56,000 nt of DNA. Source: Chrysomallon squamiferum (Eukaryota > Mollusca > Gastropoda > Neomphalida > Peltospiridae). Shown here one piece after another: positions 12,791-25,288 of this stretch. The notes under the pieces are model-generated. The model ran no database searches, was not told the DNA's origin, and was given only the letters and a program-made list of their open reading frames with translations. The DNA lies in the NCBI GenBank assembly GCA_012295275.1, contig CM022677.1, positions 8,819,014-8,875,013 on the forward strand. The letters run 5' to 3'. The number at the start of each line of letters is the position of its first letter. The first letter of the stretch is position 1. A program made the position numbers and the translations under genes.

Positions 12791-15651
12791 TAAATGAAAA
12801 AGAAATTTACGTTGCAATGACGTTAATAAACAAAAACTGCTGAAAAACTAAATTAACATCAACCTTACAGTGGAATTAAAATGAATATCTATATGGAATT
12901 AATAATTAATAATATTCTTCTAAATAAACATCCCTGTTATCTATTTGGTTTGTGTCTGTAGTATCTAGACCAGTAGATATTTTTCGTTAACATTCGGAAG
13001 CAATACGAAATGTTCCCAACATTTATCTAATGGACATCTCTCTCTCTCTCTCTCTCTCTCTCACACTCTCTCTCTCTCTGTCTGTCTCACACACACACAC
13101 TCACGCACACATACACACATTGTAATGATAATAATGATACTGATGATGATCATGCTTATAACACAACAACAAAAACAAAACAAATGTCGACAACAACCAC
13201 ACAAAAACAACAACAATTATAATAAATAAATAAATAAATAAATAAACATATTTAAAAGTTATTCCAATCCATGGTACTTTATTTTCTTTCACCAAGAAAA
13301 CTCCACATAGCTTCCTGGCGTAAAAGAACGAACAAACACGAAATTTCACGAGTGACGAAAAACTGCACCGAGTCTAGTCATGACGGAAATCGACCTGTTT
13401 TTCTTTATCGTTAATACTTGCAGTATTTCCTCCGTGATGAATTTAATTCTGAAAATAAATCAACATGATTAAATATGACGGCGCTAGGCACGTTTTCGCA
13501 TCAAACAGGGGAGATAATAAGTTATGTTTGTACTGGTCTATCGAACTGTCGTAATGATTGGATTAAACAGGAAGTTGGTCAAATCAGGGCATCAGATGTC
13601 AGTACAGCCAGAAGTGTCAGAGGAATCAGGCGTTATTATTATTAATACTACTGATGATGATGATGAAGAAAATAATAATAATGATAATGATGATGATGGT
13701 AAAAAATAACATATAACAATAAGAATAACAAGAAGAAGAAGAATATTGAACGTTGTGTCCATGCTTGTACGTTTCCAAAGCGTTTGACTTGGGGAGTGAG
13801 GACCCCAACTTGTTTAAAACATCATCGGTTTGTACAGCGTTGTTACGCAGTCAGTTTTCTATAGCAGTATAGCTATTACCAAATTAAAGAAAATATAGAA
13901 AGTATTTAGTATAGTAATGAACTTGAAATAACAATTTGAAAGAATAAAAAATATGTTTTGTGGCTTTCGAATGGAAAGAATGGATGAATAGTTAGTAAAT
14001 GTTAATAATGAGTTTTGTTTTCATTTTTGTGTTATTTCGTTTCTTTCCTTTTAGTTTTTATTTTCTCATAAAATTCTTCATCTTTCAAGTTTTCTGTCTG
14101 TTGTTTCAGTTTATTTTAGTTTAATTTTGATTCTTCTTATTTATTTATTTATTTATTTACTGACTTTTTCATTTAATGAAATGAGACGAACCAAACTCTA
14201 ATGGGCAACTTTTATCGATTAACTATTTATAATAGACCTTCTCATATACTGAACAAAATTTACAGATATACGACAGCCTTTGCTTGTAATAAAGCCTTTT
14301 AGAATTTTATTTTTTACCGATATCCTCGTACCAGACTAACTAAATATTATAATTTTTTAATTATTTTTTGGGGGGATTAGCTAGAAATATTGTTTATAAT
14401 AGACCTTCTCACTGGAAAAGTCATTAAGTATTTACATTTCTATATATATATATATATATACTAGACAACCTAACATAATTTTTTATTAACCTTCAACAAA
14501 CAGCACGTGACTTGAGGTCTGAATTTTTTTCTGTGTTTACAATCAAAACTGTTCACGTAATCAGCTGCAGCACTTCCGAATTTCCTGTTATTTTAATGAA
14601 CTCATTTGTCCAGCGCATAAAGCGAGAATAACAGAAATTAAAATCGGTGAAAATAATTAACAAATAAATCGATCTGTTTAAAAATACCCAGAACTAACAA
14701 GATTTTGTTTTCCCTTCTTTTTGTTTTTCTGAATGCAGAATTTAGTAAATAAAAATGAAAATCTAACAATGTATTCACAAAAATATCCGAATGCACCGAT
14801 TCGTTTTCAGTAAGAAAATATGGATGCGCTAGAACTTCCGGTTCATGCGCTGTTAAGAGGAAGAGAAATCAATGTGGAGACTAACAAAGATGTTGGGTAA
14901 TTAATTTAACGTTAAATAACTAAAGGAAGAAATCGTGATGATTTGCAGAAATGCACGCTTCGTATGCGGGTTCACTTCTTTGTCAAAATATTAGTGAAAC
15001 CTGACATCGCTCTTCGATACGATATTTAGCTATTTATAGACCAAATTAGGGTAAAATTGCACGCACTTTAATCTGTTTGTCAGAGGACATTCTTCTGGTG
15101 AAACTTCCTCCCTTTCAAAATGCCGCTCATATACAACGAAAAGGAATGTCTGGACCATCAGTTGTTTCTGAAACAAAATTCCTCCATTTTTGTTTGCGGC
15201 AGAAATGTTGATCTATTTAATTTTTTGTTTAATTTTATTTACATTTATTTATTTATTTTTATTTTGTTATTCATATTTGTATCTCATTCATCCTCATCAT
15301 TATTGTCATCTAGGTCATCATCATTATAACCGTTGTAATTGTTGTTGTTTGTCTTTGTCTATCTTTGTCTTTCTATCTCTCCTTCACTTTCTCTCTATAT
15401 TTCAGTCTCTCCGTCTTTCTATCTCTCTCTCTAATCTTCTTCTTCATCAAGACCATCATCATCACATCATCCTCATAACAGTTGTCTTCCGGTTTTGTTT
15501 CTTATTTTTCTTCTATCATTATCATCATCATAAACACATCACCATAACAGTCTTCTTACAGATTTTTCTTCTTCTTCAGTAATCATTATTAACGTGGTCT
15601 TTAGTGTCTTCGTCATTGTATTTTTACTCTGCATTATTACTGTTATTGTTA

Positions 15652-15697
<46 letters not shown>

Positions 15698-16271
15698 CAT
15701 CACCTTTATTATTATTGTTGTTGTTGTTGTTATTATTATTATTATTATAATTATTATTTTTACTATTATTATTATTGTAATGCTAATATCATCATCAACA
15801 TTACCATCATCATTATTATCGTCATCATCTTTTTCATTATTATTCCAGTTACACAGCTTATCTTTCGTTCTATAACACAAAGTAGTCGTTTCTACTATTA
15901 GCTTCAAAAAATTCTCTCTCGTTTTTTTCCTTTGTCTTAATTCTTAAGCGCTCTGGTGCAAACAAACAAGGATCATTTCATTTTAGGGCGTCCCACGTTA
16001 ATTTCCTCAAATTTCGCATACCGATTGACAGTTGGGACAAGACAAAAAAAAATGCTCTCTGATTGCATTTAGCGCACCTCCGGTTATCCAGTAAGGGACA
16101 TTTACATATTTACTGCGGAATCACTTCCGCAATCAACGCTGAAACGAGACGGAATGAAGGGAAGGGCCGCGGTGCGCAGACTAACGTGTCGTCGTTTGAA
16201 ACAAATGTCCATTGTTTAATAAGTGTTAGGTGAATTTAAGTCTTCCTTGTTTTTCTTCATTTTTTCTTTTT
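12791..16271. other. Non-coding stretch with short microsatellites
   Basis: Holds (CT)n at about 13038-13080, (TTA)n at about 15655-15697 with flanking TTG/TCA-rich sequence (15280-15860), and TATATA near 14443-14460. A small perfect inverted repeat (TGCGGAA with TTCCGCA, 4-nt loop) lies near 16113-16130. Low-complexity open frames at 13524-13808 and 15190-15907 follow the repeats. No gene recognised. Confidence 0.45.
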
Positions 16272-16414
16272 CTTATTACGCTGACATACACAGACAGACA
16301 GACACACACACACACACACAAACAAAATGCACTCAAAATGAAGTAAGTTATAAATCTTTCTTAATGTGTCTTTATTTCTAGTAAAATATTAGCAGCAACC
16401 CAACAACAATAATT

Positions 16415-16449
<35 letters not shown>

Positions 16450-16497
16450 ATAATAATAATAATAATAATAATAGTAATAATTATGACGATGATGATG

Positions 16498-16558
<61 letters not shown>

Positions 16559-16694
16559 TTTGTTAATTTTGTTTTGTACTTTAAAGAATACAAGTCTGAT
16601 GAATGATGGGAAATTATTACATTATTTAAAGATACTGGACGCATATGTTTAAAGATAATGTGTATACTACCACTACTACTGCTGCTATATATAA

Positions 16695-16739
<45 letters not shown>

Positions 16740-16816
16740 TGTATGTAGCAATAGCAATAGTAGTGATAGTTATAGTAGTAGGTAGTAGCTCTAGAAGTAG
16801 TAGTAGCAGCAGCAGC

Positions 16817-16849
<33 letters not shown>

Positions 16850-17239
16850 ATCTCTAGGATGTAATCATATTGTTATTATTATTATATGAAATTAAGAAAA
16901 TCTCTAGAGAGAGACTAATGTTCATTACTTAACGCTTTATCAGAACTTTACTTACAATGGTGTTTATTTAATTATTTAAACAGAACTGTTTACTTTTCTA
17001 ACGTCATCAACAGAACCAAGGATTTTTTTACTCCGGCCAATGTAGACACAAATATTAAAGGTCAATTAGCTGACCAGAAGCGGTAATGTTTAATATTACC
17101 TTTCCTGTGACCCTGGCCTTGGCTGTCCTGTCCACTCTGGTTTATGACCAGTCTGGTTTCTCACAGCGTGGACCATTTGTGTGTGTATGTTATGACCCTA
17201 GTTATTAAACGTTATTGTGAAGTGTTGTGTAAACATTCA

Positions 17240-17400
17240 CATTGGTACCTTGACTTACGAGTTTAATTCGTTCCGTGACCGAGCTCAGTTTGCTCGTATA
17301 TCAGATCAATTTTCCCAACTGAAATTAATTGAAATACCATTAATCCGTTCCAGTCTTTATAAAGTGTTTTTAATCCGTTCCAGTATAAATGCAAATATTG
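17240..17400. repeat. Dispersed-repeat fragment (CTTGACTTACGAG family)
   Basis: Contains TTGACTTACGAGTTTAATTC, TGACCGAGCTC, TTGCTCGTATATCA and two copies of TTAATCCGTTCCAG. From general knowledge these phrases belong to a widespread invertebrate interspersed repeat. I infer a fragment; its class is not clear from this sequence. Confidence 0.45.
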
Positions 17401-18413
17401 TATAAAACCAAAACCATGGACAGCAAGGTTAGGGTTTCTCCATCTTTTTGGACAGAGGTTCGCAGCTTACAAATTATATTAACCCCTTTGGCTGAGTTAT
17501 AGTTTTTAATCGACTCTTTTTCTTTCAGTATGGTACATATCGTAAAAATACTGGAGTTTATAGCAGTACTAGAACAGTAGTAATAGCAATGATGGGGGTT
17601 TATAGTAGTATTAATATAGAACTAATCGTTGGTATAGAGGTGATGGTGGTGGTATTAGTAGTTATATTTATTTCCTGTGTTATTACGTTCTAAAGTTACT
17701 TGTAATGATCTGTTTCCTACAAACTGAATTATTAAGAGACATATTAATAGAATACTGCCATATTATTATTATTATTGTTGTTGTTGTTATTGTTATTGTT
17801 GTTGTTATTGTTAGTAATATTTTAGTGATACTAATATTAAGTGCAGAAACAGTAATAGTCGTCGTAGTATTATTACCAGAAATCACAGAAATAGCAAATA
17901 GCTGTCACCATGGCAGCAGAAGTGATAGACTATTAGTAGAAACAGTAACATAGCACTACTATTAGTACTAATAGTAGTAGCATTGGTAATAGTAGTGGTA
18001 GTAGAAGTTATAGTAGTAGTAGTTGTAGTAGTAGAAGAAGAGTAATGGTAACATTAATAATATGAAATAGTTTAGTAGTAGTAAAGTAGTAGATAATAAA
18101 ATAGTAGTTATTATAGTAATAGTAATAATAGAATGTAACAGCAGAAGTAATAGTACTAATATTAGTTGTAATAGCAACTATAGAATTAGTAGCAATTACT
18201 AAAATTACTATATAAAAATTAAAAATAAATCTAAAAAAACAAAACAACGAAACAACAAAAAAACAATTTCCTTAATTTATTTCGTTATTCCGTTGCTATG
18301 CAATGCCGCTCTCATACGATGCGTCACGAAGGCAGCCGACAAATAATTACATAAGGCGGAACTAACATAGCAACAGAAAAAGTTAACTTTTGAGATTGAC
18401 AAGTGTCGAGAGC

Positions 18414-18520
18414 CAATGAGAAGAGTAAACAAAAATGTCAATCAACAAACATGCTAATTACATAAAGAAGGCGGGGAAGATAAAAGGCGTGCTTGAAATG
18501 AAAGAGCAATGTTTTCAACA
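18414..18520 (+). promoter_or_regulatory. Possible orphan promoter (CCAAT plus TATA-like)
   Basis: A GC-richer island at about 18290-18530 contains GAGCCAATGAG (CCAAT box) near 18411 and GATAAAAGGCG (TATA-like) about 65 bp downstream, the usual order and spacing. No open frame or known gene follows, so it may be chance or the 5' end of an unseen transcript. Confidence 0.25.
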
Positions 18521-18882
18521 AAAATAACGTAGACATCTCGGAAAACCACTAAATATTTTCATTTCTATTTTTTTTTTTTCCATTTTTTTTTTTAATAATT
18601 TTTATTTTTATTTTTATTATTATTTTGTTTTTCCTAACTTCAATGAGAACAGTTTTTGACACAGCATTTCTTAAAAAGATGACTGTATTGATTCCAAAAA
18701 TAATGATATATGACACAAAATAAACAGATATCTACCTGTCTATATCTATGTCTGTCTGTATCCTCTCTATCTCATTCTCTGCATTTATCTGAACTCTCTT
18801 ACTATCTTTCATACTATCTGCTTCTTATTTTCTCTATGCAATACTGTTCTTTCTCTTTCTTTTTGTCTCTCTATTTCACTGT

Positions 18883-18887
<5 letters not shown>

Positions 18888-18954
<67 letters not shown>
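18888..18954. repeat. (CT)n microsatellite
   Basis: Perfect CT run inside a long pyrimidine-rich region (about 18720-19200). The Ser/Leu/Phe-rich open frame across it is a composition artefact. Confidence 0.9.
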
Positions 18955-18960
<6 letters not shown>

Positions 18961-19373
18961 CTCTTTCTCTGACTTTTTCGTCTGTTTTTTCTCCGTTCAT
19001 TACCTCTCTTTTCGCACTCTTTCTCCCAGTCTTATTTATCTCTTTTTGTTTCCTTCTCTCACTTTTCTAGCTGGATAACGTCCTCGCTTATTGTTCGTTC
19101 CTTCATTCACTTTATTTTCTTTATTTTCTCTATTATTTTCTGTCTTTCTCTTCATTTTTCATTCCTTCTCATTTTCTTTCAAATATCACCTACTTCATTT
19201 CTACAAGAAATCTAACGTGACTTCCAAACTGTTCTGCATACATAGGAAAGTTAACACAACACTTCCTTATTCAACAACAATAACCAAAAACTTTGTTCTT
19301 CTAATTTGAATACAACACATTTCTGACCTTCGACGTTTTCCTAATATTGAGAATGAAATTTACAAACAGCGAG

Positions 19374-19469
19374 TATTTACCTCTCAGTCGTTCTGTATGG
19401 AACTGTATTTACCTCTCAGTCGTTCTGTATGGAACTGTATTTATCTCTCAGTCGTTCTGTATGGAACTG
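19374..19469. repeat. Three tandem 32-bp repeats
   Basis: TATTTAC, CTCTCAGTCGTTCTG, TATGGAACTG is repeated three times head to tail. The first two copies are identical and the third has a single C-to-T change, so the expansion is recent. Confidence 0.9.
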
Positions 19470-20817
19470 TATTTACGAAACTGTGCTTTTTCCAGCGCGG
19501 CATGTTTGAAAGAAAATTAGCGAGTAACTCGGAGTAAATATTTTCCAACGGGGCTGACTTGTAGGCGATATTTTGATTAAGTCAGAATCTGTGAGTAGTC
19601 TTTTGTGTTAATACTACGTTGGTTAATAAATATAAAAATATTTCATGTTTGTGTTAGTTTTGTAGTATTAATGAAAACCTGAAGTCGAAGGAAAAGATGA
19701 AAATCCAAGAGAAAAATAGAAATTTTTTTTTTATATATTTTTTTTATTCTTTGGAAATGTTTAATTTTAAGTGTTTTATGAAATATGCTAAGAATTGTGC
19801 ACCTTATTATTTTTCCTTTATTATTTTTAAAATTCTTTTATCATTATCGTCATCATCATCATCATGATTTTTATTAAATTTATGATGATGATCATCATCA
19901 TCTGATATGATTATCGCTTTCGTCATCATCATTAACCTGTCGTGTTTCTTAATATTACCATTATCATTATCATCATCATTAACGTTGTCGTCTATTTTCT
20001 CTAACATCATCATCATCATCTTTATTAACACTACAGTTTTTATTAACTTTATCATCATCAGCATCATTTTATGCTTTCATTTTTATTATCTTTATCATTA
20101 CCATCATCATCATTATTATCATCATTAATCTTGACGACTTTACAAACATAATCATCATTTACGCCGTCGTCTTTTTAACTTTATCATCATCATCATCCGA
20201 TTTTATTGTCACTCTCATTATCGATACGAAAACTGCAGCTTTCGTCATGTCGGCATCATCATCATCAGCAGCAGCATCAGCATGAAGAAGAAAGACATTC
20301 ATATATTCATATTCTTTCATTCTGAAAACGAACAGAAACAGCGGACATTTTCTAAATGTAAATTTAAAATAAAAATAATAATGGCTTCCAATTTCGACAC
20401 AAATTAGAAATTCAGTATTTTGTTTTCTTGCTGTCTACAAAATGTTTGCTTTAATTTTTACCTTCCACAACACACAGGCGTTGTCGTTTGACTGTTTGCA
20501 TCATTTAACCTTGGCAGAACAATGGCTAAAACCAGGCAAGTGTTATTTTTAGATTAGCACGTGTTTGTCGTCTGTTAGGTAACCTCGGCGACAACGGAGA
20601 ATAACTAGTGAACGTGACAACATAGAAAATTAATTTACACGATATATTTTTGTGTTTGAATAGCTGCAATGCTGATCTTAATAAAATATTAAAAATTTCT
20701 CTTGCACTTAATGATATACAAATATCGATAATGAATGAATGGATGAATGGATAAATATGTAACCATTTTGCGTTGGCTAGGTGCATTTTAATATTAGATG
20801 TTACCCGGTTATCGCCC

Positions 20818-21224
<407 letters not shown>

Positions 21225-21632
21225 AAATATGAGTAAAAGTGATTAAGAACCCACCACCGTACATACACTCAGAGTACATTACAGATGTTTTATAATTTCC
21301 TAATAATAAAATATAACAAATATCAAATTTGCTTTTACTACTTCTGACAAGTTCAGCGGTAATTTACTAGCGACACCTAGTGTGATATGGGTCATAATTA
21401 ACACGTACTGGTGTTGACATCAAAAATTGGATATTATCTCCCTTATTAAACTCTCTACGCTACGACAGATCGACCGAATTTCGCATTAAATGTCAACCTT
21501 TATTACTGCTGTCGACGTTATCATCTAATGATATCTGTTTTCATACGTTTATCTCTGTGAAATAAAACATAAAAATTAATTTGATATCATTATTGATGCG
21601 TTTTTCTGGGTCGTTTATTGCGAAACATTCGC

Positions 21633-21639
21633 TATATAA
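21633..21639 (+). promoter_or_regulatory. TATA box of antistasin gene A
   Basis: TATATAA lies 72 bp upstream of the chosen start codon, suitable for a short 5' UTR. The same motif is kept in the right arm at 40970-40976. Confidence 0.5.
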
Positions 21640-21710
21640 CTAAGGATGTTTTCTGTGATCGTCACTTCGGTTTTCTCCATTTCCGACAATTATCGAACAC
21701 TCACGAAAAG

Positions 21711-21759
21711 ATGCAAGTCTTTTTTGTTATCGCTGTCTGTCTGGTTATTTCTGCGGAAG
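21711..21759 (+). CDS. Gene A exon 1: signal peptide
   Basis: Sixteen codons plus one base, ending GAAG|GTAAGT (good donor). An in-frame ATG lies further upstream at 21618, but the one at 21711 directly begins the hydrophobic signal sequence and lies downstream of the TATA box. Confidence 0.8.
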
Positions 21760-22926
21760 GTAAGTTTTGTTTTTCTCATTTATTTATTTGTTTATTTATA
21801 GAGAATAATATTATTAGTTTAAAAGAGAGGGTAATAATGGTTTTAAAAAACGAATAATAATAATAGATTTAACCTATTCCTTGAGAGTAGTACATCAATT
21901 ATTAACATCCTTGTCGCCTACAAAATCTATACAGCAAAACAATTTATATATTTATTGTTTTTTTTAATTGTAAACTGTTCTCAAAACGGTCTTTTGAGAT
22001 CTAAAGCTGCAATTAACCTGTATCAAAATAATTGTGAACAATAAATAAAAAATGATTTATCTTGCAAGTAAATTGATATTTGATATATGTATCGTATACA
22101 CATGAAATTTGCAAACGTGGCCTTACCGTCCCAAGTTAACCACAGAATATGGCTGGCTCCGCCGAGAATTCGCATTTTATTGAACAAACGAAAGGCAAAG
22201 ACTAGTGTTTCATTCTCTGTTCAAATTTATCTTTTATTTAGGAAAATAAACATTTTTACACCAACTTGTAACAAAACAAAACAAAGTTACAAAACAGAGA
22301 GAACGAGTCTTGCTCGATCTCGTACTTATAACAGACTGCTGTTGCTATTGCTACATATGTACCGTCTATTACTACTGCTATATTACTTCTACTAATAAAA
22401 CTGCTACTACTACTAGTACTGCGACTACTATTTGCTCTCTTATTACTACACTTTGTTTATTAGTGCTACTACTAGTACTAGTACTAGTGTTACTATAACC
22501 ACTGCCGCTACTGTTACATCATCTATCCGAAAATGCTCTGAATACAACTACAACTACTAATATATTACTACTACTACTACTATTACTACTACAACTACAA
22601 CTACTACTACTACTAACTACTGCTACTATTACTACTGCCGCTACAACTATACAACTGCTGCTACTATTGCAGTACTACTGCTACTGCTACTACTACTACG
22701 GCTGCTACTACAACACTACTACTACTGCTACTGCCGCTACTACTACTGCTCATACTACTACTACTACAATTCCTTCTAGCAATCTATATTTCATAATTTT
22801 GTTGTTCTGTTTTTAACAGGCGGCTTGATCGAAAGCAAAAGAGGTAAGTAAAAAAGTTTCTATAAAAAAAGTTTCTATAGTATTAGATTTAATAATAATA
22901 ATAAAAATATTAAAAATATTAATAAT

Positions 22927-22973
<47 letters not shown>

Positions 22974-23240
22974 TAAGGAAATGGCAAAAGATTACAATAT
23001 TATTATTATGAGTTTAACAATATAGCCAGTTTGGTTTTTTTTTTTTTTTAAAACGAGTTTAATAAAATTATTTCAAGTATATATATATATATATATATGA
23101 ATAAAATTTGTGTTTCTAGAATGTGGCCCAGTTTGCGCCATGTACTGTCAATATGGAATGAAAATTGATGAAAACGGATGTCCTATCTGTCAGTGCAACA
23201 CAAAAGAAGGTAAATAAATAAATAAACACCAACAAAAACG

Positions 23241-23297
<57 letters not shown>

Positions 23298-23968
23298 TTT
23301 ATTTATTCTACAGAAGCTGAGTCCAAGAAAAGGAATGTACCAGGTAAGAGAAACACACGCAGTCACACACACACACACACTCATACACAGACACGCACAA
23401 CATTCAGAGAAAAAACAAAACACACAAACAGCCTCATACGCACATACTGCACAGAGCCGCAAAAGGACAAAATCACGCATGCACGCACAAACAGCAAGTT
23501 TATAAAATACATACAGACACTTACAGAGAGACATAAAATACATATATACACAAATTCACACACAAACACACACACACACACACACACACAAACTCATATA
23601 GACATATACACAAACGTATGCAGACAAGCACATATTACTACTACTACTACTACTACTACTATTACTACTACAACTAGTACATTACAGATACTTCTGTATT
23701 CAGAAATATACTTCACATGTAGAAACAGTTTTGTGTGTTTTATTCAGACTGTGGACCTGTGTGTATGATGTACTGCCAGTACGGGATGAAGCTCAATGAT
23801 GAAGGATGTCCAGTCTGTGAATGTAACCCCGCACCACGTAACTAAAATCTTTCGTCTGGATAGAATTATTTTCATTACGAAAACGTACATTATAATAAAA
23901 ACAACAGCAATAAGATAACTACTACTATTACTACTACTACTACTACAAATAATAATAATAATAATATT

Positions 23969-24026
<58 letters not shown>

Positions 24027-25235
24027 GCTACAGTTAATTATACATATATATTTATATATATTCTACAGAAGCAACCGAAAGCAGAAGTGCACCAGGTAAG
24101 AATGAAAAATACAATCATTACTATATTTATAAATTCATTATTAACTACATACCTACATAACCTTCCATTATTAACTACATACCTCTCTATCCATCTCTCT
24201 ATCTATCTATGCATCTACCTAGTTGTTGTTTTTGTTGTTACTAGCATGTGGACCGGTGTGTTACATGTATTGCCAGTACGGAAATAAACTTGATGAGAAT
24301 GGGTGTCCTCTCTGTCAGTGCAACACGCAGGAAGGTAAATAAATATACAAATAAATAATTAAATAAATCAATAAATCAATAAATAAATATACAAATAAAT
24401 AAATAAATAAATAAATATACAAATAAATAAATAAATAAATATACAAATCAATAAATAAACAAATAATAAATAAATATATCAATAAAATAAATAAATAAGT
24501 AAATATATAAACAAACAAACAAATAAATTAATTAATTAATTAAACTGTAGTAATAATAAAATTCTAATGTGACTGATGACCTCCATGATGATGATGGTGA
24601 TGGCGATGATAACAAAGCTTTTAATAATTAATTATAATATATCTTCATCAAAAACGTTTGGGTATCTTTTGTATATCCAAATACCCATGTACACCATGTG
24701 TTTATAATATTTTGTTTTTAACATATTTTTGTCTATTACAGAAGTTGAGGCCAGCAAGAGAGATGCAGGTAAGAAAGTGAAATTACATACAGACCCAGCA
24801 CGTACAGACAGACAGATAAATATACTTCTCACTACTGCTACTGCTACTAATACAATTAGTTATTATTGTTATTATTGTTTGTTGTTGCTGTTGTCTCTCT
24901 GTTTTTTGTTCTTATTATTGTTATTATTGTTGTTGTTATTGTTGTTATTGTTATTACTGTTGTCATAATAGTGTGTGGGCCGGTGTGTAACATGTATTGT
25001 GAGTACGGGATGAAACTCGATCAAGATGGATGCCCCCTTTGTGAATGTAACGCCGCTCCAACACGTAACTAAATTCTTGTCAATTATTTTGATTATGAAT
25101 CTTGTGTAATGAATGTACTAATAATCAGATTATAATAAACTAATATTAATAAATAAAATAATAATTAAATAAATATAAAAAGGAAAGAATAAAAGGCATA
25201 AAGAAGTAAGCCAGCAACTTATTTACCCTAAGCGT

Positions 25236-25288
<53 letters not shown>

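Larger units (their letters stand above)
16420..20210. other. Left-arm-only segment, repeat-rich
   Basis: No counterpart lies in the right arm, where CTA/TAG triplet repeats meet directly (42302-42349). It holds (TAC)n/(AAT)n at 16420-16556, (GT)n at 16701-16737, (TA)n at 16818-16846, TAG/TAA-rich imperfect repeats at 17560-18180, a (CT)n tract, a triple 32-bp repeat and TCA-rich sequence at 19840-20280. No gene recognised. Confidence 0.6.

Noticed and set aside
16113-16130. Small inverted repeat TGCGGAA / TTCCGCA
   Set aside because: A single 7-bp stem in 56 kb is expected by chance; no associated gene or motif.
22087-22395. 102-codon open frame in intron 1 conserved in both arms (also 40214-40522)
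   Set aside because: Conservation is explained by the recent duplication, which also conserves introns; it has no domain or signal peptide and runs into a triplet repeat.
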